From assembly GCF_021532655.1 (NCBI RefSeq), contig NZ_JAKGAS010000004.1, forward strand, positions 62,001 through 126,000: 64,000 nt of DNA, written 5' to 3'. The notes under the pieces are model-generated. The model was not told where the DNA came from. It saw only the letters and a list, made by a program, of their open reading frames with translations, and searched no databases. Positions within the stretch are counted from its first letter, which is position 1; each line of letters starts with the position of its first letter. Below, one piece after another: positions 9,206 through 18,819 of the stretch. The translations under genes and the position numbers were made by a program. The DNA is from Paraglaciecola algarum (GTDB lineage Bacteria > Pseudomonadota > Gammaproteobacteria > Enterobacterales > Alteromonadaceae).

Positions 9206-9958
9206 ATGGCCAACGACCCTTTTGATGACATGCCCAAGATCACACTTGAACGAGACGATCTAGAATCTTTCCAACGAACACGAGCCAGTAAAAAAACTGG
9301 TAAAAAAGGATCTGAACCTGAAGAGCCTAGTGCCCCCGCCAAAGGACCTTCTTGGTTTGTATTTTTACTTTTGTTTAGCGCAACAATTGGCGCTGGTGTT
9401 TATTGGTCTTCAGAACAATACAAGGTATTACAACAAGCTCAGACTCGCATATCTGAGTTAGAAAACAGATTATCAGCCACTGGCGAAGAAATGGATCAAT
9501 CCACGGTCGCTCTTGGTGTTAAAGTTAAAGAGCTTAGTGCTAAGACAAAAGAGTTATGGGATCAAATGGACAAACTTTGGGCTTCAGCTTGGAGGCGCAA
9601 CCAAGCTGACATCAAAGCTTTGGAAAAATCAGTGGCAACACTGACCGCCAATAACGATAAAGCCCTTAAAGCCTTATCTGGCAACTATGCTGAAAACGAT
9701 ACGCAGATAAGTTTAGCCAAAGAGCAATTAGTCAACCACGCTAGTATTATTAAACAGGTTCAGCAGCAATTAACTCAAATTAGTTCAGGTGATGCTGAAA
9801 TAGAACAACAACTAGCTAGTTTACGAGAAAAGTTAATTTCAACCGCTTTGGCAAATAATAATCAAACCAATCGAATCGATGATTTGGAAATGAGAATTAA
9901 GGCAACAGAGAAAAGTACTCAACCAGCATCTGCTCTTTCATCCAAGCCTGCACTTTAG
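9206..9958 (+). CDS. Membrane-anchored coiled-coil protein of unknown function
   Basis: 250 residues. A polar, charged N-terminal tail of about 48 residues (cytosolic) leads to one membrane segment (SWFVFLLLFSATIGAGVYW). The rest is a long periplasmic coiled coil rich in Gln, Lys and Glu (ISELENRLSA, LSAKTKELWDQMDKLW, IEQQLASLREKLI). The layout is that of a bitopic inner-membrane protein, and no enzymatic motif is visible. I do not recognise a named family. It stands alone, before the convergent grxD. Confidence 0.7.
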   Translation: MANDPFDDMPKITLERDDLESFQRTRASKKTGKKGSEPEEPSAPAKGPSWFVFLLLFSATIGAGVYWSSEQYKVLQQAQTRISELENRLSATGEEMDQSTVALGVKVKELSAKTKELWDQMDKLWASAWRRNQADIKALEKSVATLTANNDKALKALSGNYAENDTQISLAKEQLVNHASIIKQVQQQLTQISSGDAEIEQQLASLREKLISTALANNNQTNRIDDLEMRIKATEKSTQPASALSSKPAL

Positions 9959-10008
9959 CAGTAATATTGTAAAGGCAGCTTAACCTTCTATAAAACACAG
10001 ACAAAAAA

Positions 10009-10035
10009 ATAGAGCGAATTACGCTCTATTTTTTT
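10009..10035. terminator. Bidirectional terminator between 9206-9958 and grxD
   Basis: Stem atagagcg/cgctctat (10009-10016 and 10022-10029) with a 5-nt loop, A-rich on one side and T-rich on the other, so it can stop transcription from both convergent genes. Confidence 0.85.
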
Positions 10036-10072
10036 CTGAATTTTTAGCAATAGAATTACTAACTAAATAAAA

Positions 10073-10411
10073 CTATTCAGCAGCATCTCCGGCACGTTTA
10101 GCTACAGACTCTTTTATTACTTCTTGCAATTCACCTTGCTGAGCCATTTCCATAATAATGTCACAGCCACCAATTAACTCACCGTCTACCCACAACTGCG
10201 GAAAAGTCGGCCAATTGGCATATTTTGGAAGTTCAGCACGAATATCTGGGTTTTGCAAAATATCCACATAAGCGAATTGCTCACCACATTGCATTAATGC
10301 TTGTGAAGCCTGTGAAGAAAAACCACAATTAGGTAACTTAGGAGACCCTTTCATGTATAACAAAATAGGATTCTCTTCAATTTGTTGCTTAATTTTATCA
10401 ATTGTTTCCAT
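10073..10411 (-). CDS. grxD: Monothiol glutaredoxin Grx4
   Basis: About 112 residues with the CGFS active site (PNCGFSSQASQAL) and the glutathione-binding WPTFPQLWV and GGCDIIMEM segments. This is the Grx4 family that binds and hands over [2Fe-2S] clusters and takes part in iron sensing. The ATG at 10409-10411 (METIDKIKQQ) matches the family N-terminus. An ATG four codons upstream (10421-10423) is the alternative. The cis-proline TFPQ is present. It is divergent from sodB. Confidence 0.92.
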   Translation of the reverse strand: METIDKIKQQIEENPILLYMKGSPKLPNCGFSSQASQALMQCGEQFAYVDILQNPDIRAELPKYANWPTFPQLWVDGELIGGCDIIMEMAQQGELQEVIKESVAKRAGDAAE

Positions 10412-10558
10412 AGTGGCTCTCATATCAATTTTGAATTGTTGCTGATCTGGCGACTAGTTTAACTTTTTCAAGTGTCAATTCCAATTTTCACCTTGAAAAA
10501 TGGAGTTTTGTCACAACTTATTACCTCATGTTCGAAAAATTTTAATAAATAACAAACG

Positions 10559-10587
10559 AGTACTTTTACATTGCTTAATAAAGTACT
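10559..10587. promoter_or_regulatory. Inverted repeat upstream of sodB
   Basis: agtacttt (10559-10566) and aaagtact (10580-10587) form a perfect 8-bp inverted repeat 57 nt before the sodB start. It could be an operator or a hairpin in the leader. No regulator is implied by the sequence alone. Confidence 0.4.
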
Positions 10588-10643
10588 AGCATTTAAATCG
10601 TTTCGAATAGTGACACTCATAAACTATCTAATGGAGAAATATC

Positions 10644-11225
10644 ATGGCTTTTGAATTACCAGCACTTCCTTATGAAAAGAACGCTCTAGAACCACATATC
10701 TCAGCTGAGACTTTGGAATATCACTACGGCAAACATCACGCTACTTATGTAACTAAATTAAATGGTTTAGTTGACGGTACTGACATGGCTAACAAAAGCC
10801 TAGAAGAAATCGTTAAGAACTCTGAAGGCGGCGTATTTAATAACGCAGCACAAATCTGGAACCATACTTTTTACTGGAACAGCCTAAGCCCGAATGGCGG
10901 CGGTGACCCAACTGGCGCACTTGCTGACGCAATTAACGCTAAATGGGGTTCTTTTGCAGACTTCAAAGTGGCTTTAAATGACAAAGCAGTAAATAACTTT
11001 GGTTCAAGCTGGACTTGGTTAGTTAAAACAGCTGACGGCAGTTTAGACATTGTTAACACTAGCAACGCTGCAACACCTCTTACTGATGACAGCTTAACCC
11101 CACTACTAACAGTAGATTTATGGGAACACGCTTATTACATTGACTACCGTAATCTTCGTCCTAAATACTTAGAAGGTTTCTGGGCACTAGTTAACTGGGA
11201 ATTTGCTTCAGCAAACTTCGCTTAA
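10644..11225 (+). CDS. sodB: Superoxide dismutase [Fe]
   Basis: 193 residues, exactly the length of SodB. The metal ligands are in place: His in [12 protein letters not shown], His in NHTFYW, and Asp and His in [13 protein letters not shown]. The preceding AAQIWNHTF carries the glutamine typical of the iron form. It turns superoxide into hydrogen peroxide and oxygen in the cytosol. The ATG follows the ribosome site ATGGAGAAA. It has its own terminator. Confidence 0.96.
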   Translation: MAFELPALPYEKNALEPHISAETLEYHYGKHHATYVTKLNGLVDGTDMANKSLEEIVKNSEGGVFNNAAQIWNHTFYWNSLSPNGGGDPTGALADAINAKWGSFADFKVALNDKAVNNFGSSWTWLVKTADGSLDIVNTSNAATPLTDDSLTPLLTVDLWEHAYYIDYRNLRPKYLEGFWALVNWEFASANFA

Positions 11226-11240
11226 TAACACCTATTTTTA

Positions 11241-11271
11241 AAAGCCCTGTTAATTAACAGGGCTTTTTTTT
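11241..11271 (+). terminator. Terminator of sodB
   Basis: Stem aaagccctgt/acagggcttt around taatta, followed by a run of T. Confidence 0.9.
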
Positions 11272-11453
11272 GCCTCCGATTTGGTATTTGTATAGTTTAC
11301 GTTACACACTATTGACGTACTTATTTACAAGTATCTATTTGCTTTTATTCTAATTTAGCATAATGTTCGTCGGTTAATGACCTCTGGTACAACCAGATAT
11401 CACACCAATCGCCACAAATAAAATTATAAAATGTAAAATCCCGGGAAATTATT

Positions 11454-14059
11454 ATGTTCAAATCTATCCGCCTCACAACGGTACTATTATTGAGCCTGAC
11501 CTTTGCAGTCAACGCCTTTAGTGAAGAAATTAAATATAGGCTCACGCCTTTTGTAAAACCTAGCTTTCAGCAGATAACCTTAACAATTGATCCTGATGAA
11601 ATTAACTATAGTGGTGAAACCACTATCACCATAGATGTAACCAAAAAAACTAAAGTTGTTGAGTTTTATCAATTGGGTTTAGATATACAGTCTGCGCATT
11701 TAATAGCTACAAACAACACTATCCCGCTTACTGTGACTTCGCATAAATACAATATTCAGCATGCCACCGCTGAGCAAGTTATTGCACCTAATCGTTATAA
11801 GTTGCACATTAAATTTAGTGGAAAATATAACTCCACCTCTGATGGCATGTATTTGACAAAGTTTGAAGGCCACAATTATATTTTTACTCAGTTTGAAGAT
11901 ATGTATGCCAGACAAGCCTTTCCTAGTTTTGATGAACCTTCGTTTAAAATTCCTTATCAGATGACCATTAGTTCCCCTGAAAAACACACTGTTTTATCTA
12001 ATACCTTGGTGAAAAGTCGAACTATTAAAGATGGCTGGCAAACTGTTGTCTTTAATAAAACAAAACCTATGCCTACTTATTTAGTGGCCTTAGCTGTGGG
12101 TGAACTTGACTCGATAGAGATACCCAACTTAAAAGTACCTGGAAGAATTTACACGCCCAAAGGTCAAGCTCATCGTACAACTTTTCCGGCGAAACACACG
12201 GCTGGCATATTGCAAAATTTAGAAGAATATTTTGGCCAACCTTTCCCCTACGAAAAACTAGATTTTGTCGCTGTACCTAACTTTACCTTTGGTGCCATGG
12301 AAAATGTTGGCCTAGTGACTTACCGTAGTAGTTTATTGCTATTAGACGAAAACCCTCGACTTGCTGAACAACGCACTCCCCTTATGGTCATTGCACACGA
12401 GTTGGCTCATATGTGGTACGGAAATCTAGTTACTATGGCTTGGTGGGATGATTTATGGTTAAACGAAGCTTTCGCCTCTTGGATGGCGTCTAAAGTAATG
12501 ATGGACTTATATCCGGAACAGCAATATAAAATGAACTTAGTGCAAGAAAGAGCGTTTGGCGCAGACGCCAACCCCACTGTTAAACCAGTCAAAAAAATTG
12601 TACGTGACCAACCCGATGTGATGGACGGCTTAGGCTTAAACTACAGCAAAGGTGAATCTATTTTACAATTAATAGAGTCCTTGGTGGGTGAAAAGCCATT
12701 TCAACAAGCCATTCAAACTTATATGCAAAAACATGCCTGGGGTAACACCACTGCCGATGATTTATGGCAAGTATTATCATCGGTAGCTGATTTTGATGTG
12801 CCCGCTATGATGAAAACCTACTTAGAACAACCTAGTTATCCATTAGTAGAATTTTCCAGTAATGGTGACATTAGCCAGACTCGTTATCACTTACAAGGTG
12901 CTGATGTTAAAGAGCAAACATGGGTTGTGCCACTGGCCCTTACCTATAAAAAGAATGGTAAAATCTCTAGAAAAAATCTTTTCTTAAAGCAACAAAAGTC
13001 AAATATTCAAGAATTGGCTGAAGCAGATTGGATATTTCCAAACGATAACGCCATGGGCTATATGCGTTGGAAAACCACACCGGCTCAGTTAGAAAGTTTA
13101 CTTGCAGATATTTCAGTACTTAATGTACGTGAGAAAAAGTCATTATTGTATAATGCAGAAGCTCTATTTTCCGCAGGTGAGTTAGCGTTACCCCAATTTC
13201 CGCAGGTGAGTTAGCGTTACCCCAAATGATGTCCATACTAAATGTGTTAGTGGATGACACCGACCCTCTTGTTGGCAATGCAGTTGTAGGCACCCTTAAT
13301 AGCTTAGTATATCTAGTTGACGAGAGTAACGAACACTTGTTCGCAGAGTATGTGTCACTAAAACTCAGCCCTTGGTTTAAGCGTTTAGGAGTTGATGAAC
13401 AAGCTGATGATTCGGTGACAGTCAGTCGCCTTCGGGCCGCTGTATATGGTTTGTTAGCAAAATATAGTAATACACCAGAGATCCAAAAAATTAGCTTAAG
13501 TTTAGCTAATCAGTATTTGGCTGATCAACAAAGTATTCCAAGGAATATGGCGATTCAAGCGCTAAGTAATCTAGCTAAGTTTAGTACCGATGATTGGTTT
13601 ACAAAAATGCAGGCTTTATACATGAGTAATTCTGATGCTAGTGTTCGCGGTACTCTACGTAGTGCCATGAAATTTAAAACACCAGCAGACGTGGCTAAAA
13701 CCTTAAATTTTGCTCTAACAGAAAATGTCGGCCCAGCCAATACCATTACTATGGTTAGAAACGCCATTGCCAGCCAAGATGATTTAACTATGTTTTACAC
13801 TTGGCTTGATGACAACTTTAACGCGCTATCCAAAAAATTGCCCGCTTACCATTTAGCTAGCATGCCTGAATATTTATCTCAGTCTTGTCACACAGACAAT
13901 ATCAAGTTGGCGACTGCCTTTTATACAGACAAAAAAGCTGATTTTGAAGGCATGGAGCGCAGCTTTGAGGTAGCCATGAACGCCGCAAATCAATGCGTAT
14001 CGCTTAAATCAACCAACCAAGCAAGCTTCACACAATATATTCAATCCGCAATAAAATAG
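11454..14059 (+). pseudogene. M1 family aminopeptidase, frameshifted by a 29-bp tandem duplication
   Basis: The 5' part (11454-13214, 586 codons) carries a signal peptide and the M1 core: the exopeptidase motif GAMEN and the zinc site HELAHMWYGN with the downstream glutamate in NEAFASW. The 3' part (13226-14059) continues as the ERAP1-like helical C-terminal domain. The two parts are in different frames because the 29-bp segment starting at 13168 is repeated at once at 13197. Taking out one copy restores one reading frame of about 858 codons across the joint (ALPQMMSIL), a normal M1 length. As written the product ends in ...LPQFPQVS and lacks the C-terminal domain. It is a very young pseudogene, a reversible slip, or an assembly error. 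Confidence 0.9.
13168..13225 (+). repeat. Perfect 29-bp tandem duplication inside the M1 aminopeptidase
   Basis: Positions 13168-13196 and 13197-13225 are identical. Because 29 is not a multiple of three, the duplication alone breaks the frame. No bases differ between copies, so the event is recent. Confidence 0.95.
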
Positions 14060-14078
14060 TTCTTTTTATAACTAGCTT

Positions 14079-14121
14079 CCTTTCAAACTAATGGCAAATC
14101 CATCGCTATTAGCTTGAAAGG
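14079..14121. other. Hairpin downstream of the aminopeptidase
   Basis: Arms of 17 nt (14079-14095 and 14105-14121, cctttcaaactaatggc and its near reverse complement, with two G:U-type differences) around a 9-nt loop. No T-run follows directly, so it is a weak terminator or a transcript-end stabiliser. Confidence 0.5.
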
Positions 14122-14232
14122 AGTTGGTGCTTTTTCTTTCAAAGCCTATTAATCCTATATTTTAGTTAAAAAAAGAGTTTCTAAGGTTCATAATAGAACT
14201 TACTTTCCTCAAAATACTAGTAAGAATATTTA

Positions 14233-15162
14233 ATGAAAACTTTCAAAACCTTATTTGTTACAACTGCCATATATGTTTTATTTGGCACACAAATAGTACT
14301 AGCTGTAGGTAATGGAATAGTGGTTTTTCAATCTGATTTTGGCTTGCGAGATCAAGCCGTATCAGCCATGCATGGCGTCGCTTTAGGTGTGGATAAAAAC
14401 TTAAAAGTTGAAGATCTCACTCACGACATCCCTGCTTATAACATTTGGGAAGGAGCGTACCGCTTAGACGCAGTAGCTGACTTTTGGCCAGAACATACTG
14501 TGTTTGTGTCTGTGGTTGATCCAGGTGTGGGAAGCGATCGCAAATCAGTGGTATTAAAAACTAAAACCAATCATTATTTTGTCACCCCAGATAACGGCAC
14601 ATTAACTTTAGTCGCCAAACGATTAGGCATTGCTGAAGTTAGAGAAATAGACGAAAAAGTCAATCGCCTAAAAGACAGTGAAGCTTCCCATACTTTTCAT
14701 GGCCGAGACGTATACGCCTACACTGGTGCTAGACTAGCAGCGAATAAAATTTTATTTGAAAAAGTTGGCCCCAAATTGCCGGATCAAGTTTTAAATATTC
14801 AACATGAAACCGCCAGAATTGAAGGTAAAACCTTAATCGGTGGTATACCTATTTTAGATCCAGCTTATGGCAACGTATGGACCAATGTACCTATGGCGCT
14901 ATTACTCAAATTGAGTAAGGTAAAAAGTTATAGTGAGCTTTACACTAAACCATTTAGTGTCACCGTTACCCAAGCAGGTAAAACGGTTCTGTTAAAAGCC
15001 ATTACTTTCGAACGTTCATTTGCTGGGGTAAACGAAGGTGAACCTTTGTTATATGTAAATAGCCTTGAAAACCTAGCCCTAGCGTTGAACCAAGATAACT
15101 TTGCCGATAAATTTAAAATTAGTGCCGGCGGTGACTGGCGCATTGAAATCAGAGCGAAATAA
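14233..15162 (+). CDS. Exported SAM hydroxide adenosyltransferase-like protein
   Basis: 309 residues. A signal peptide (residues 1-24, ending near IVLAVG) precedes the DUF62 core: [47 protein letters not shown] and TFHGRDVYA. This family hydrolyses S-adenosylmethionine to adenosine and methionine; relatives use chloride or fluoride. The conserved Asp and His residues in the DFG, THDI and HGRD motifs are kept. A secreted version is unusual, since SAM is cytosolic, so the true substrate may differ. It is followed after one base by a VF530-type gene. Confidence 0.8.
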   Translation: MKTFKTLFVTTAIYVLFGTQIVLAVGNGIVVFQSDFGLRDQAVSAMHGVALGVDKNLKVEDLTHDIPAYNIWEGAYRLDAVADFWPEHTVFVSVVDPGVGSDRKSVVLKTKTNHYFVTPDNGTLTLVAKRLGIAEVREIDEKVNRLKDSEASHTFHGRDVYAYTGARLAANKILFEKVGPKLPDQVLNIQHETARIEGKTLIGGIPILDPAYGNVWTNVPMALLLKLSKVKSYSELYTKPFSVTVTQAGKTVLLKAITFERSFAGVNEGEPLLYVNSLENLALALNQDNFADKFKISAGGDWRIEIRAK

Positions 15163-15163
15163 T

Positions 15164-15439
15164 ATGCATCAATCTGAAAAAAACGATCCTTTACATGGCG
15201 TCACTTTGCAACAAATTGTCGAGTTTTTAGAAGGCAAGTTGGGTTGGGAGGCTTTAGGTGAAAAAGTAAAAATAAACTGTTTTACCAAAGATCCTTCAAT
15301 CAAATCTAGTTTAAAGTTTTTACGCAAAACCCCTTGGGCCAGAGAAAAAGTAGAGCAACTTTACATTAGTGAGAGTCAAGTTCAGCCAAACCAATCAGAA
15401 CCAGGTGAAAAGTTTGTGTGGCCCGATATTAAAAAGTAA
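15164..15439 (+). CDS. VF530-type DNA-binding protein (DUF2132)
   Basis: 91 residues. The motifs [31 protein letters not shown] and [16 protein letters not shown] are typical of the small VF530/DUF2132 proteins, whose fold suggests DNA binding. The ATG at 15164 lies one base after the stop of the upstream gene, so the two are likely co-transcribed. A longer frame exists upstream but overlaps the neighbour and is not conserved in type. Confidence 0.85.
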   Translation: MHQSEKNDPLHGVTLQQIVEFLEGKLGWEALGEKVKINCFTKDPSIKSSLKFLRKTPWAREKVEQLYISESQVQPNQSEPGEKFVWPDIKK

Positions 15440-15463
15440 GACTATATCTGATCCCTAATATGT

Positions 15464-15493
15464 AAAAAGGGCGAACTAATGTTCGCCCTTTTT
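15464..15493. terminator. Bidirectional terminator
   Basis: Stem aaaaagggcgaac/gttcgcccttttt around taat, ending the upstream pair and possibly the convergent antiporter gene. Confidence 0.9.
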
Positions 15494-15595
15494 ATTTCCC
15501 TGCCTAGCGTTTTATTGTCTACTAGGTCAATAATTCACACTATAAACTATTTAATGTTTAATGCAAATTAGTCTAGCACATCACAACCTAAAGTA

Positions 15596-17569
15596 TTAAT
15601 GGCCTTCAAGTAGTAACCTTTCGGCACTTTCTACTCGTCTAGGCTTACCTGCAATGACTAATACATCTCCCGCTTGAAGTATTGTACCTTGTTCAGGATC
15701 AGGTAACTCATTGTTATCTCGCCTTAACCCTCTTAAACTCACTTTCATAGCTGCGATATCTAATTCTTGTAGAGACTTACCTACCGCAAATGCATCTGAG
15801 GTCAAGATTACCGCATGCATAAACTCTAACTTATCTTGCTTCACATAATCTAACTCAGTAGTCTCGCCAGGGAAGAAACCATGCATGTTTCCGTAATGGC
15901 CTTTTCTTTCCTTGCGCACTCGTTTCAGAATCCGCGACATAGGTACGCCCGATAACTGTAAAACCTGCGTGACTAACATTAGGCTACCTTCGAGTATCTC
16001 TGGGACAACTTGTGTGGCACCAGAGTCCAATAATTCTTCCATACGATAATCTTTGCGGGTCCGCACAACTATAGGTAGATTAGGATAAAGACTAGACACC
16101 AATTCAATCACACTTTTGGCCTTCTCATGTTGGTCAAAGGTAATCAACACCATCTTTGCTTTGTCTATGCCAACGGCTCGTAAAATATCTTTTTGTTTCA
16201 CATCACCAAAATAAACAGGCTCACCAGCACTTTGGCTTTCTTGTACCCGCACAGGATCGGCATCTACTACCTTATATGGGATAGCCTCTGTTTTTAATAA
16301 TCGACTTACCGACTGCCCTACCCGCCCAAAACCAAAAATGAGCACATGGTCTGACATCTCCTTAGCGTTATCAGGAACCTGTTTCAAACCTGCTACATCC
16401 AATTCTTTTTCGCGACTAATTATCTTGGCAAATTCAGGGCTTTTATCTACTAACCAGGGCGTAATCGCCATACTCATCACACCAATAGTTAATAACAAAG
16501 AGCCCTGTTGCGAGGTTAAAATTTGATGGTCAACAGCTAATGCCGCCAATACAAAACTAAACTCTCCCATTTGGCAAAGCTTTAATCCCGCTGCCCATGC
16601 ATCTTTTTTATCTAAGTGAAATATAAGGGCTGATATACGAATAATGCATACTTTTAATACCACTATGCAAGCTAAGCCCAGTAGCGCCCAATGAATTTGA
16701 GCAGGCAAGTTATGAGGCTCTAAGCGCATACCTATAGTTATAAAAAACAAGCCCATAAGAATGTCTCTAAAAGGACGAATGTCTGCCTCTAATTGATGTT
16801 TATATTGGCTTTCACCTAACATCATACCGGCTAAAAATGCACCTAAGGCCATAGACAAACCAAAAGAAAATGCTAAACCAGCGGCCATTAAGGCCACCAT
16901 AATAGTGGTTAAAACAAACAGCTCATCAGTTCGAGTACGAGCGACTTCACTAAACACCTTAGGTAGTACCCATTTGCCTACAGACATTAAAATGCCCACT
17001 ACTATTAGGCCTTTTAAAAAGGCAAAAGAGATAGCCAAAGCTAGACTTTGTTCTGAATCAGCTGACAGCAAAGGAACCAATATCAATAGAGGTACAACTG
17101 CTAGATCTTGAAGTAATAAAATACTAACCGCTATTTGCGCTCTGGGTGTATTCAAAATACCCAAATCGCTGGTTTGTTTGATCACAATTGCGGTAGAAGA
17201 CAAGGCGACCATTCCGCCCACTACCAATGCCGCTTTTTGCTCAAAACCAACTAACAAGGCTAATCCAGTAAAGACTAAGGTAGTGATCACCATTTGTCCC
17301 AAACCCACACCAAACACTAAATGGCGCATAGCTAACATTTTAGGTAAAGAGAATTCTAGGCCGAGAGAAAACAACAAAAAAACTATGCCTAATTCAGCAA
17401 AGTTTTGCATATCTTCAGGATGTTCGAATAAAGCTAAAATATCTGGGCCAGCTAGGATTCCACAAAATAAGTAGGCCAAGATAGGTGGCAAATTGATACG
17501 TTTAAATAGCCACACTGCCACTACCGCAACTGACATCAAGATTAGAATATTTCCTAAATTTCCATGCAT
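15596..17569 (-). CDS. CPA2 family cation/proton antiporter (KefB/KefC-like)
   Basis: 657 residues. About 12 membrane segments fill residues 1-385 (PPILAYLFCGILAGP, ELGIVFLLFSLGLEF). A TrkA-N Rossmann domain follows (LIFGFGRVGQSVSRLL, G-x-G-x-x-G, about 408-525) and then a TrkA-C domain (about 575-655, AGDVLVIAGKPRRVE). This is the plan of nucleotide-gated potassium/proton antiporters of the KefB/KefC/YbaL group. No ancillary KefF or KefG gene is adjacent. It is divergent from a diguanylate cyclase gene. Confidence 0.85.
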   Translation of the reverse strand: MHGNLGNILILMSVAVVAVWLFKRINLPPILAYLFCGILAGPDILALFEHPEDMQNFAELGIVFLLFSLGLEFSLPKMLAMRHLVFGVGLGQMVITTLVFTGLALLVGFEQKAALVVGGMVALSSTAIVIKQTSDLGILNTPRAQIAVSILLLQDLAVVPLLILVPLLSADSEQSLALAISFAFLKGLIVVGILMSVGKWVLPKVFSEVARTRTDELFVLTTIMVALMAAGLAFSFGLSMALGAFLAGMMLGESQYKHQLEADIRPFRDILMGLFFITIGMRLEPHNLPAQIHWALLGLACIVVLKVCIIRISALIFHLDKKDAWAAGLKLCQMGEFSFVLAALAVDHQILTSQQGSLLLTIGVMSMAITPWLVDKSPEFAKIISREKELDVAGLKQVPDNAKEMSDHVLIFGFGRVGQSVSRLLKTEAIPYKVVDADPVRVQESQSAGEPVYFGDVKQKDILRAVGIDKAKMVLITFDQHEKAKSVIELVSSLYPNLPIVVRTRKDYRMEELLDSGATQVVPEILEGSLMLVTQVLQLSGVPMSRILKRVRKERKGHYGNMHGFFPGETTELDYVKQDKLEFMHAVILTSDAFAVGKSLQELDIAAMKVSLRGLRRDNNELPDPEQGTILQAGDVLVIAGKPRRVESAERLLLEGH

Positions 17570-17689
17570 AACTGGGGATCAATCCTATCTAGAGTTATTC
17601 AGATTATTGACTAGGCACAATATTTGCTGAGTTCTTGCTAATCATTACCAAAGTACAGCAATTCGCCATTTTTTTGGCAGGAGAATAAA

Positions 17690-18580
17690 TTGGAACAGCT
17701 TAATCAGTTTTATCAAGAAGAGCTAAGTAACAGCTATTTCCCGCTTGAGCAAACCACTCAAGGAATGACTCAGCTAGAACTCAACCAATTTATTCAAAAA
17801 TTGCTTACTACTATCGAACTATCAGAATTGGCTGAATTATATTTTCAGCAATTAAAAACTACCCTACAGCTGTCCGGTTTAAAAATCCAGTACCAAGACA
17901 ATATGTTGGAGCTAGGTGAGCAAGTAAAAAATTCACATCAAAAGTCACTTAAATGTATGGAGTCAAACTTACACTTAGCGACTATAATTTATAGCTTCCC
18001 AGAGCAGATGTCTTTAAGAAGTTGGCAAATTTTACAACAAATGCATGTTAATTTTTCTTACCCGCTAAAAAACGCTTTAGATTTTCAAAAAGTAAAACAA
18101 TTTGCCATGAAAGATTTTCTAACTTCTTTAGGAAATAGAGCGAGTTACGAAGAAGCAATTGTAAGAGTAATCAGTCAATCAGAGCGCCACAACGCTCCAT
18201 TTGGTTTGCTAGTATTAGATATGGACAACTTTAAACAGGTTAATGACACTCACGGCCATCAAGAAGGTGACAAAGTATTAGTAACCTGCGCTAAAACCAT
18301 CCAAAATTGCCTACGAGATTCTGACTTTGCCTTTCGCTTTGGCGGCGATGAGTTTTGTTGTTTGTTGCCAGAAGCAGACAGTCGTATTAACGGATTAATC
18401 GCTGAACGGATCAGGCATGCTATTGAAGCCACACCTTTACTTAAAACTCACAATATATCTTGTAGTATAGGTACTGCCACCTATCAAGACAATGATAACC
18501 AATTATCCATGTTTTCTCGAGCTGACGAGGCCTTGTATCGCGCTAAACGGACGGGAAAAAACTGTATTAAAGCGGCCTAA
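17690..18580 (+). CDS. Diguanylate cyclase (GGDEF domain, soluble)
   Basis: 296 residues. An N-terminal helical region of about 140 residues with no recognised sensor is followed by a GGDEF domain (MKDFLTSLGNRASYEEAI, then FRFGGDEF). The RxxD inhibitory site (RDSD) sits five residues before GGDEF, so product feedback by c-di-GMP is likely. No membrane segment is present. The start is a TTG at 17690, chosen for the strong ribosome site GGCAGGAG just upstream. Confidence 0.88.
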   Translation: MEQLNQFYQEELSNSYFPLEQTTQGMTQLELNQFIQKLLTTIELSELAELYFQQLKTTLQLSGLKIQYQDNMLELGEQVKNSHQKSLKCMESNLHLATIIYSFPEQMSLRSWQILQQMHVNFSYPLKNALDFQKVKQFAMKDFLTSLGNRASYEEAIVRVISQSERHNAPFGLLVLDMDNFKQVNDTHGHQEGDKVLVTCAKTIQNCLRDSDFAFRFGGDEFCCLLPEADSRINGLIAERIRHAIEATPLLKTHNISCSIGTATYQDNDNQLSMFSRADEALYRAKRTGKNCIKAA

Positions 18581-18647
18581 CTTTTTCTATAAGAGCAATC
18601 AAGTCGCTAGGTTAAAGTTTGCAGCTCAAACGGCAATCAATTGCCTT

Positions 18648-18744
18648 ATACCAATCGGCATAAATAAGTAGTCACTCAGAATGCGCCTTGTTTAAGCCCT
18701 TTTAAAATCTCACTGACTGGCCAATTATTTATGCCGATTGGTAT
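18648..18744. repeat. MITE-like palindromic element
   Basis: A 97-bp element with perfect 20-bp terminal inverted repeats (18648-18667, ataccaatcggcataaataa, and 18725-18744). There is no coding capacity. A longer degenerate relative lies at 4731-4927 in reverse orientation. The size and ends fit a non-autonomous mobile element; the transposase that would move it is not in the window. Confidence 0.75.
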
Positions 18745-18773
18745 TATACATTTTCAAGACAACCTAAGAAAAC

Positions 18774-18801
18774 AAAGCCATGATCAAGTCATGGCTTTTT
18801 T
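18774..18801. terminator. Bidirectional terminator before the permease gene
   Basis: Stem aaagccatga/tcatggcttt (18774-18783 and 18789-18798) with T-runs on both strands. Confidence 0.88.
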
Positions 18802-18819
18802 GTGTGGATTAAAAGGATA

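Noticed and set aside
17178..17474. Plus-strand frame of 98 codons in the antiporter gene
   Set aside because: Opposite strand of membrane-segment codons; such frames are common by chance.
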